Assembly (NCBI RefSeq): GCF_000143415.4
Contig: NW_003314288.1
Coordinates: 871,888-935,887, forward strand
Length of the DNA: 64,000 bases
From: Selaginella moellendorffii
Taxonomy: Eukaryota; Streptophyta; Lycopodiopsida; Selaginellales; Selaginellaceae
Reading direction: 5' to 3'
The translations under genes were made by a program, and so were the position numbers. The stretch's first letter is position 1, and each line of letters begins with the position of its first letter. The notes beneath the pieces were generated by a model, which did not search any database, was not told the DNA's origin, and saw only the letters and a program-made list of their open reading frames with translations. Shown one piece after another: positions 55,003 through 64,000 of the stretch.

Positions 55003-56023
55003 TGTTAGTTGTGATGGCCGACTAAGTTGAACACTGGAATCCTATTATCGATGGTAGTGCCAATGATGGTGCCAATGGAGCTGTAGAGTTTTGGACCATG
55101 GAAGATGTTATTCACGAGCTGCGAACCCTTAATAAAAATCAGCAAGAGATGCAAGACAAGATGCATAGCATGATGGGTACCTTGCATGAGCGTGTTGAGG
55201 CACTTGGGGCTAGTTGTGGTGGCACTCCAAGTAAGCCTTCTTTGGTGGATTAACTTAAGATTCTAACTTTTTCTAGTGATGGTTATGTGGATGAATATCT
55301 AGCTTAGCTAGCTAATGTGAAGAAGTTCTTGGCTGGTAAAAAAACTCCAAATGCAAAGGCTTTAGTGGCTATTCCAATGGTTTTGTGTGATGCAGGTCTT
55401 TAGTGGTGGAATTGGCTAAAATAGTTTTGTGTTGCAGATAAAAAACCATTAGTGTTTATGATGGATGAGTTTGAGGTTGCTTTCCATTTACGTTTTGCCC
55501 TTCACTATGACATGAAAAATGCTTACACTGGACTTTGACATTTTCAGCAAGGGAAAATGAAGCTTAGGGATTATATTGAGAAGTTGACTCATTTAATTAG
55601 CTGTGTTCCAATGAAGGATCCAAATTAGAACAAGTCCTACTTCATTAATGGCCTTCATAGTGAGAGCATGTGGCAACACTTACATCATTCTTAGCTTACA
55701 AAAAGCTTGGAAGAGCTCTTTAATGCTGCTCGTTGACTAGACAATAACAAGTATAAATCTCACAAGCGTTTGAGGAGTCCTTCTGTTGAGAATCATCATG
55801 ATGATCATTATGGACATAAGGATGGGAATAAACATCACAAGCTAAAGTCTATGGTGGCTACTTTGGGTACACAGGTGTCAAAGAAGCAGAGTGTTTACTA
55901 AAATTGATCTGAGGAGTGGACATTGTCAGATTGCTACGGATGATGCATCTATCTCCAATATGGCATGCAACACGAGTTTTGGGCATTTTGAGTTTAAGGT
56001 TATGCCATTTGGTTTGACGAATG
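55003..56023 (+). pseudogene. Ty3/gypsy family 2, gag and RT fragment (right arm)
   Basis: Gag (about 55,095-55,420, LNKNQQEMQDKMHSMMG) is broken by many stops. The protease region is deleted. From 55,893 a reverse transcriptase segment follows, RVFTKIDLRSGHCQIATDD and HFEFKVMPFGLTN, the fingers/palm motif of Ty3/gypsy RT. It stops at 56,023, where LARD copy 2 is inserted. The rest of RT lies outside the window or is lost. Confidence 0.85.
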
Positions 56024-57787
56024 TGTAAGCGACTAATTTTTCCATTCTACTTTAGTCACTTAACCACACCTTCAACCGCTTGGAGGAGTCTCATTCACAA
56101 CCTCCTTAAGTCCAATTCAGGACTTGGGGCTTGCTAGCCCAAGAATGGCATCCATGCCACTCATCGCTTGCACTTAGTCCAAGTGCTCCACGTGTCCGGT
56201 CCCAAGACCGACACCCAAAGGCACCACTAACATATCGGCCCGTTATGCTAAGGCCATGCCCATTCACCTTTGCCGCACTAGTGGTCCAATACCACTTGTA
56301 TCACAATCCCGTCTCTCCAAGACTGGGCCATTTGTCCACGAGTGGTCAACCCAGATCCACTCTTTAGCATCCTTAGGATGCCCACAGATATGGGAAATAA
56401 CCTTCCCCAATATCCCTTTGTCAGTTCCTACCAAGTCCCTTTTCTGTCCATGGCCATGTTCGCCAACACTGCCACTCGATCAACGCCCACAGGCCCGACC
56501 ACTAAGTCCCATGGTCCTATGGGACTTCCTCACCACACAACTGTGTCCTTGGTCACTACCCCAGAGGACTGCTCCTCTTCCTTTCCACAGTCTGGGCCTT
56601 TGGGACAACATTTCGGAACACCGTGGCCTTACGCGAGCCACCTGGGTACTCTCCCCGCCTTTCGCCTTTAGGTGCTCTAGCCATGGGCTTAGAGCGAAGT
56701 TCCGTTGAGCCACACCTAGTATCCAAGTAGGTGCCACCCACACTTGGACTGGGAGCATCGGCCAGTCGATCTCCCGGGGGAACTAGAGCCGGCTCTTGAA
56801 CACTTCACCAAGCCACCCCGCTTGTCGGTCCGTATTCACTCTAGTCTTGGACTTCCCAGTGGTCAGTTCATCACCCAACACTGGGTCTGGCCTTCCTGGG
56901 CCAAACTGGCCTTTCCTGGCCAAACTGGCCTTTCTTGGCCAAACTGGCTCCACTGCAGTCCTCCCCCTTACTATACTTTTGGAGCTCACCAAACCCCCCA
57001 GGGTTTGGGAGACGAACGCTTTGGGATTTCACCCTCTCAGACTCGAACTCGGACTCGGACTCGGACTTGGACTCGGGCTCAGGCTCGGGCTCGGTCTCAG
57101 CCTTAGCCTCAGTCTCGTTCCTGGTCCCGGTCCCGGTCCCGGTCTCGGTCTCGGTCTCGGTCTTGGTCTCGGTCTCGGTCCCGGTCCCGGTCTCGGTCTC
57201 GACCTCGGACTCCATCTCGGGTCCTTCTCGGATTCCATCTCAGACTCCATCTCGGACTCTGTCTCGGTCCATCTCGGACTCCATCTCGGACTCCATCTCG
57301 GGTCCATCTCGGACTCCATCTCGGGTCCATCTCGGACTCCGTCTCGGTCCACCTCGGACTCCACTTCGGGTCCATCTCGGACTCCATCTCGGACTCCATT
57401 TTGGGTCCATCTCGGACTCCACTTCGGACTCCAGCTCGGACTCCATCTCGGTCCATCTCGGACTCCATCTCGGACTCCATCTCGGTCCATCTCGGACTCC
57501 ATCTCGGACTCCATCTCGGACTCCGTCTTGGTCCATCTCGGACCCCATCTCGGACACTTCCACGTGTCATGTGTTGGTCCTTTTGGGTCCCTTTTTGGAG
57601 CCTCGCTTTTTGCTCGCTTTGTGCTTGTTCCTCAAGCACTTTGTTGGGAGTTCCACTCCCGCTCTCGACCTTCCAAGTCGGAGCTTTTAGTCCAAACGGG
57701 TCACGCTCGTTTGGCTTTCGCTTCAGCCACTACCACGTGGCACCCTTTCCAGCTCCACTTTGGGGCCTAGGGATTTTGTGTCTCACA
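56024..57787 (-). repeat. 3' LTR of LARD copy 2
   Basis: On the minus strand it starts TGTGAGACAC (57,787) and ends CGCTTACA (56,024), 1,764 bp. The GA-rich minisatellite (about 57,040-57,560) is longer than in copy 1. Preceding bases GAATG (56,019-56,023) should be one half of the target duplication. The other half is not in the window. Confidence 0.9.
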
Positions 57788-60700
57788 ACTCCACCACCCA
57801 TAGACGAAGTTCGATGTCCTCATCGAACGGTAAACCCTTTTATAAAGTAACACCCATAAGTATTACCATTCCCATCCTTGGCACCTGGCCAATATTTGTC
57901 TATGGTTTGACCCCGAAGGCTCACCATGCCTTGTCCATCCTCTAAGGAGGATAGTCTCTCCAACTTAGAGACTGATTGGACCACTTGTGGTGGTTCTTTC
58001 CGTTTATTGGTTTAGTTCTCGCTAAACCCGTTAGAGACACCTCTCTAACTCAATTCCACTACTCATTCTTGAGTAGTCACAAATTCCATTGATCTACCTT
58101 TGCACTTTGGAACATTTACTTTTGACTTCTTGAAGTCAATTTCCTAGGTGTCTCCGACACCTTGCCTTGCACCTTTTGTGCAACTCCACTTCCCCTCCTA
58201 GGAAGTTCTCTACTCGAGGGCACCCTCATCCTCTTTTCTATTTTTGTGCCCCCATTGGCATTATGTTCCATTTATCATTATTTGTGCTAGGGCTGTCCAC
58301 GGCCCTATCTTTTGGCTACTTAGTTGCTCCCTCACTTGGAGCCTTTCCTTTGCCAAATTGGAGCACTTGGGAATCCATCCTTGGAAGTCCACTTCTTTTT
58401 CCGCAATCCGTTAGCATCAACCACATTAGTGTTCCTTGGCTAACTTTGCCACTTGGATTCTTTCCAATGGATTCCACGGCCCTATCTTGGGCACTCGTCT
58501 TTTGCTCCTATCCTTGGATTGTTGCACCAAGCAACATAGGATCATTACCTCCCTCCTTGAGGTATTCTTTTGGTTCCATAGCAAAGGATCTGCTTTGCCT
58601 AGACTAGGGTGTTCACCCCTAGTAAGTCTCCCCAATTGTTCTAGGCTCTCTTCCTAGCCCAACCTTGTGACCCACCCATGGGCCTGTCTCTGGAGACTAT
58701 TTTCTTGAACTCATAATACCATTGTATTGTAGTAGTTCATTTCCCTTAGGTGTCCTTCCCACTTAGTCACCTTGACCAAGCCACACCTTTATCAATAGTT
58801 CAAATCAACACTTTGAACTAGGAATCATATTCCTTAACCCAAACAAAGACCTTGTCCTTGTTTAGCCATAAGATCACCTAGTAATCTCATTTTGACCCCT
58901 TAATAGGTCTACCAATAGGAATTAGGTCTTCCAGACCTTACTAAGTTGTTGACTAAGTTGTGGGGGCATCCCCCACACTTGGCGGTGCGCCCAAGCTAGC
59001 CCTTCCGGCCAAGGATCCATAGCAACTGAGACTGGGTGTCCCTATCTCATTCACCACGTCCTTGGTGCTTTTTGCACCAAAGTGTTCAAGTTAGATATGC
59101 CGAGCTTTCACTCTAAGCAATCTAACCGTGCATCACGACTTCGGGGCATCCCCCGCTTGGCGGTGTGCCCAAACCAATCTCCTCATTGAGAGTCCATGAC
59201 CACTGAAATATGAGTGTCCTCATATTCCAAACCATCACCACGCCCTAGCGATTTGGGACTCGAACCCAAGCACTAGAGGGTCGGGACTTGAACCCAACCT
59301 CCGTATATGCATCTACGGACGGCATCACCCAGGATGCCTGGCGTGACTCCCCACGCCGATGCACCAATTTATACTCAAAGCGCGCTACAGATCACAGCTT
59401 AGGAACCTAGTTCCTCCACACTGCCAAGTCCTCTCACTTGACAAGTCTGTGATCATGCATGGACTCCTCCATGCTTGGCCCCATGGCCCACCCCTTTTGA
59501 AGTTATCACCTTCAACTAGGGTATTTGTTCCCCTGACTTGACAATCTCGCTTTGGCAAGCCCTCCGACCACTGTAACATGGTTCCTGCACAAGCGTGAAA
59601 GCCCTTGATCATCGACTTTCATTCAAAGCCCTCTCTTTGAACACTCGGGAACTACTTCCCTAACCTTGATAGCCTTGCCTCATGGCAAGCTTCAAGACCA
59701 CGCTTCTGCTGCGCCACTCTAATTTTGCGCGTTCCTTGAACCATTTACGCTTGGCCTTTCTAGGTACTAAGCTACCTAGAATCATCTTTGGGAACCTTGA
59801 AGGAACTCTGTCCTTTAGCTTGCTAAGGCCTCCCTTTTTGCAAGCTTGCCAATTACCATATAGTCTAACATGGACATTTCCATATTTTAGACTCTCCATG
59901 GCATCACGGTTGCTAGCGGCAACACCCTCGAGCCCCCACTTGATTCTCCACTCCCAGCTGGCATAACCAACCTTGGTTATGCCTTTCGATTCCTATGGTT
60001 TGGTTCTACCCCCATACTTCTTGCTTTTGGCTTCACACCTTTCCTTCGGTCATTCTCCTCCAGACCAGGAGGATAGCTTTGCACTTTCTATCATGCCTTA
60101 GCAAGTATTCTTAGGGATGAACCTACCCGATAGCCTAGGGAGTGGTTCCTCAATCTAGGTATGCTCACCCTATAATCCCACACCCCGAGATTATGTTGTT
60201 GCTTAAGGGCCTTTACATGCCCATTGCTAGTTTTGCCAAAATTCCATTTTTGGCTTTGTCCAATTCGAGTAGACAGTCTTCTCCTGTCTCCGCCACCTTG
60301 GACATTTGGGATAGCACCTTCTATCCATCATTCGCCAGGGACTTAGTCCCTTGGGCCTTATCTATTGCCCTCGCGACATCAAACACCACCTCCTGGTGTT
60401 CTAGAGTGTTCGGGTGTCCTAATGACGGCTTCCTTGACAATGAGTATTTCCTTTCATGACATTGACTTACTATATCGCAACATAAGCAACTTATCCCCCG
60501 TAAGGGTATATCCAACTTCCTTATGCCATTAAGAAGGCTTGGGTAGCTACCTTCTACCCGTTTAACCAATTATTTTGCACCTCTTACTTAGTTGCCTCAT
60601 AGTTGTCAAGTCCTACAACTCATTACTGGTGCTTCCACACCTCCATCATTATCTGGGTCACCACACTCCAACTGCATGCTCTGCAACTTAGGTTATGCCA

Positions 60701-61819
60701 TTCCCATTTCCATTGGGATTCCTTTGGCAAGGGGTTCTCATGAACCCACCAACATAGCCTCAAGGTATCACATCTTGGCACATTTGGTGTCTCCACACCA
60801 TCGGCTCTACGAGCCTACCTCTATGACACTTTTTTTTTGTGTCTAAGTCTTTGCCAAGACCAATACCACTCTTTCTCATGCCAACCATCCGTTAGCACTG
60901 CACCATAGAGGTCACACACAACTTTGTTTCAAAGTTGTTTTCTTTTGGGAACACCCTTCCCACGACTTTAGCATGGCACCTTTTGCCATCGATGAGATAC
61001 CCTTTATTCTTATCCTTGGATCCTATGATCCCCCCCATCCTTCGTGGGGTACCACTCAGTCCAAATGCTTCCATCAATCCTTTAGGATTATTCCTTGACT
61101 CTATTGGAGTCATCCAGCTTTTTGGACTTTGTCATCCGACGACCCATGAGGTCCTACCTTTGAGGTGCCAGCTCACTGGAATACAACTTCTTGTATTCAG
61201 GTCCTACTCACAAGGACCATCTTTGCAAGTGTTACTCCGACACTTGATTTGTTCTCTTGGGGCAACCTTTGGCCTCTTAGGACCACTTGTCCATGTGATG
61301 AGAATACCAACTCATCCTCTAAGTACATTCCCAACTCCTTGGGTTGTTCCAGCATTTATCAAGGGGAACCTCAGCTACCATTTCGAGGACTTGTGTCCTC
61401 TCCTATACTTGACCTCCCATGGTCATCAATTCCGGTCTCAAAGTTATGAGCACCGGCCTCAACTATATGAGGGTAATCTTGTGACTCCTTTATTATTTTG
61501 GAGTCTACATCTTTCCCGTGATCCCAATTATAGTTGTTTACCACAACTACGTTAGCCCGTTTGCTGCGTCAAACACTCATCTGGATCACATCCTCAGCTC
61601 TCTGAGGAAACCTTATACTATTCCCAAGATCCCAAAGTCGTTCTATTATTGGCCCTTTTCTATCCACCACATCGTGCCCAAGTTCACGTATGAAATTGAG
61701 TGGAGAGCCATGTCCTCTCGACGTGCTACTCCTCAAGGATAGGCCCCCTCCTAGGACCTTCCAATGCCAACATCAATGGTGATATACTTGAGCACAATTA
61801 AAAGTCGGACTAAGGAACA

Positions 61820-61831
61820 GCTCTGATACCA
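61820..61831 (-). other. Primer binding site of LARD copy 2
   Basis: The minus strand reads TGGTATCAGAGC, a perfect complement of the initiator tRNA-Met 3' end, 3 nt inside the 5' LTR edge. Confidence 0.93.
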
Positions 61832-61834
61832 AGT

Positions 61835-63092
61835 TGTAAGCGACTAATTTTTCCATTCTACTTTAGTCACTTAACCACACCTTCAACCGCTTGGAGGAGT
61901 CTCATTCACAACCTCCTTAAGTCCAATTCAGGACTTGGGGCTTGCTAGCCCAAGAATGGCATCCATGCCACTCATCGCTTGCACTTAGTCCAAGTGCTCC
62001 ACGTGTCCGGTCCCAAGACCGACACCCAAAGGCACCACTAACATATCAGCCCGTTATGCTAAGGCCATGCCCATTCACCTTTGCTGCACTAGTGGTCCAA
62101 TACCACTTGCATCACAATCCCATCTCTCCAAGACTGGGCCATCCGTCCACGAGTGGTCAACCCAGATCCACTCTTTAGCATCCTTAGGATGCCCACAGAT
62201 ATGGGGAATAGCCTTCCCCAATATCCCTTTGTCAGTTCCTACCAAGTCCCTTTTCTGTACATGGCCATGTTCGCCAACACTACCACTCGATCAAGGCCCA
62301 CAGGCCCGACCACTAAGTCCCATGGTCCTCTGGGACTTCCTCACCACACAACTATGCCCTTGGTCACTACCCCAGAGGACTGCTCCTCTTCCTTTCCACA
62401 GTCTGGGCCTTTGGGACAACATTTCCGAACACCGTGGCCTTACGCGAGCCACCTGGGTACTCTCCCCGCCTTTCGCCTTTAGGTGCTCTAGCCATGGGCT
62501 TAGAGCGAGGTTCCATTGAGCCACGCCTGGTATCCAAGTAAGTAGTGCCACCCACACTTGGACTGGGAGCATCGGCCAATCGATCTCCCGGGGGAACTAG
62601 AGTCGGCTCTTGAACACTTCACCAAACCACCCCGCTTGTCAGTCCGTATTCACTCTAGTCTTGGACTTCCCAGTGGTCAGTTCATCACCCAACACTGGGT
62701 CTGGCCTTCCTAGGCCAAACTGGCCTTTCCTGGCCAAACTGGCTCCACTGCAGTCCTCCCCCTTACTATACTTTTGGAGCTCACCAAACCCCCCAGGGTC
62801 TGGGAGACGAACGCTTTGGGCTTTCACCCTCTCAGACTCGAACTCGGACTCGGACTCGGACTCGGACTCGGGCTCGGGCTCGGTCTCAGCCTTGGCCTCA
62901 GTCTCGGTCCTGGTCCCGGTCCCGGTCTCGGTCTTGGTCTCGGTCTCGGTCTCGGTCTCGGTCCCGGTCCCGGTCTCGGTCTCGACCTCGGACTCCATCT
63001 CGGGTCCTTCTCGGACTCCATCTTGGACTCCATCTTGGACTCCGTCTCGGTCCATCTCGGACTCTATCTCGGACTCCATCTCGGGCTCCAAA
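61835..63092 (-). repeat. Truncated 5' LTR of LARD copy 2
   Basis: Matches 56,024-57,280 closely, then breaks within the GA-rich minisatellite at about 63,088-63,092. The missing part (about 500 bp) includes the expected TGTGAGACAC terminus. Confidence 0.88.
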
Positions 63093-64000
63093 AAGCTGGA
63101 TGACTCCAATAGAGTCAAGGAATAATCCTAAAGGATTGATGGAAGCATTTGGATTGAGTGGTACCCCACGAAGGATGGGGGGGATCATAGGATCCAAGGA
63201 TAAGAATAAAGGGTATCTCATCGATGGCAAAAGGTGCCATGCTAAAGTCGTGGGAAGGGTGTTCCCAAAAGAAAACAACTTTGAAACAAAGTTGTGTGTG
63301 ACCTCTATGGTGCAGTGCTAATGGATGGTTGGCATGAGAAAGAGTGGTATTGGTCTTGGCAAAGACTTAGACACAAAAAAAAAAGTGTCATAGAGGTAGG
63401 CTCGTGGAGCCGATGGTGTAGAGACACCAAATGTGCCAAGGTGTGATACTTTGAGGCTATGTTGGTGGGTTCATGAGAACCCCCTGCCAAAGGAATCCCA
63501 ATGGAAATGGGAATGGCATAACCTAAGTTGCAAAGTATGCAGTTGGAGTGTGGTGACCCAGATAATGATGGAGGTGTGGAAGCACCAACAATGAGTTGTA
63601 GGACTTGACAACTATGAGGCAACTAAGCAAGAGGTGCAAAATAGTTGGTTAAACGGGTAGAAGGTAGCTACCCAAGCCTTCTTAATGGCATAAGGAAGTT
63701 GGATATACCCTTACGGGGGATAAGTTGCTTATGTTGCGATATAGTAAGTCAATGTCATGAAAGGAAATACTCATTGTCAAGGAAGCCGTCATTAGGACAC
63801 CCGAACACTCTAGAACACCAGGAGGTGGTGTTTGATGTCGCGAGGGCAATAGATAAGGCCCAAGGGACTAAGTCCCTGGCGAATGATGGATAGAAGGTGC
63901 TATCCCAAATGTCCAAGGTGGCGGAGACAGGAGAAGACTGTCTACTCGAATTGGACAAAGCCAAAAATGGAATTTTGGCAAAACTAGCGATGGGCATGTA
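63088..64000 (+). repeat. Inverted copy of LARD interior
   Basis: From CCAAAAAGCTGGATGAC onward this is an almost exact reverse complement of 60,215-61,118 (73- and 82-codon frames translate identically in both). It is clearly less similar to the copy-1 interior (27,215-28,120). It continues to the window end. TCCAAAAAG is shared at the join. Confidence 0.9.

Larger units (their letters stand above)
56024..63092 (-). mobile_element. LARD-like LTR retrotransposon, copy 2, truncated
   Basis: Same family as 24,874-31,428 in the opposite orientation, inserted into the gypsy RT. 3' LTR 56,024-57,787, interior 57,788-61,834 (4,047 bp), primer site 61,820-61,831, 5' LTR from 61,835 cut at about 63,092. 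The interior again lacks gag and pol. The two LTRs are nearly identical where I compared them (first difference about 210 bp in), suggesting a younger insertion than copy 1. Confidence 0.9.

Noticed and set aside
56796-57770. 324-codon and other long Leu/Gly, Ser/Asp or Arg-rich ORFs (also at 24,865-25,718 and 62,610-63,125)
   Set aside because: They are open in several frames of both strands because they translate the 6- and 12-bp repeats of an LTR. The composition is an artefact of the minisatellite.

Overview
The window looks like repeat-rich land-plant nuclear DNA. It holds very long DYW-type pentatricopeptide repeat (PPR) genes, a plant-type GH29 alpha-L-fucosidase, an RRP5-like ribosome-biogenesis gene with introns of about 57-65 nt, tRNA-iMet-primed Ty3/gypsy elements and PIF/Harbinger transposons. 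Short introns together with highly expanded DYW PPR genes fit a lycophyte such as Selaginella. That assignment is inference, because no marker gene settles it. Nothing bacterial is present.

Layout. 1-4.7 kb: decayed AT-rich Ty3/gypsy remnant on the minus strand (zinc knuckles, protease). 4.84-10.04 kb: a duplicated fucosidase tail and its 3' flank, split by a PIF/Harbinger element (about 5.47-9.22 kb) that carries transposase, Myb-like ORF1 and a fragment of a cyclophilin gene. 10.85-14.69 kb: PPR pseudogene (minus), split by a 2.3-kb insertion. 14.96-24.43 kb: alpha-L-fucosidase pseudogene (plus), divergent from the PPR pseudogene and carrying a whole Ty3/gypsy gag-pol remnant between its second and third coding blocks. 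24.87-31.43 kb: complete non-autonomous LTR element (LARD-like) with PBS, both LTRs, perfect 5-bp target duplication and no coding interior. 32.8-34.3 kb: a second Ty3/gypsy family (gag-protease), which truncates an RRP5-like pseudogene (34.6-36.7 kb). 38.4-40.3 kb: a second PIF/Harbinger element.

The core of the window is a large inverted duplication centred near 47.6 kb. From the centre outward each arm carries a DYW PPR gene, a Gly-rich ORF, an RRP5 fragment and the second Ty3/gypsy element. Left arm: an intact 1,472-residue PPR ORF (42,148-46,566) with nine near-identical 333-bp units, including a 999-bp higher-order repeat. Right arm: a paralogue with six units (48,672 onward), broken by a precise 156-bp inversion inside its C-terminal E/DYW region. 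The 1.65-kb sequence between the arms is a dispersed repeat that also sits inside the 11-14 kb PPR pseudogene.

56.02-63.09 kb: a second LARD copy in opposite orientation, inserted into the RT of the right-arm Ty3/gypsy element. Its 5' LTR stops at about 63.09 kb, where the sequence turns into an almost identical inverted copy of its own interior (to the window end).

Only PPR gene 1 looks like an intact host gene. The region otherwise records nested insertion, segmental duplication, in-frame repeat amplification and gene death.
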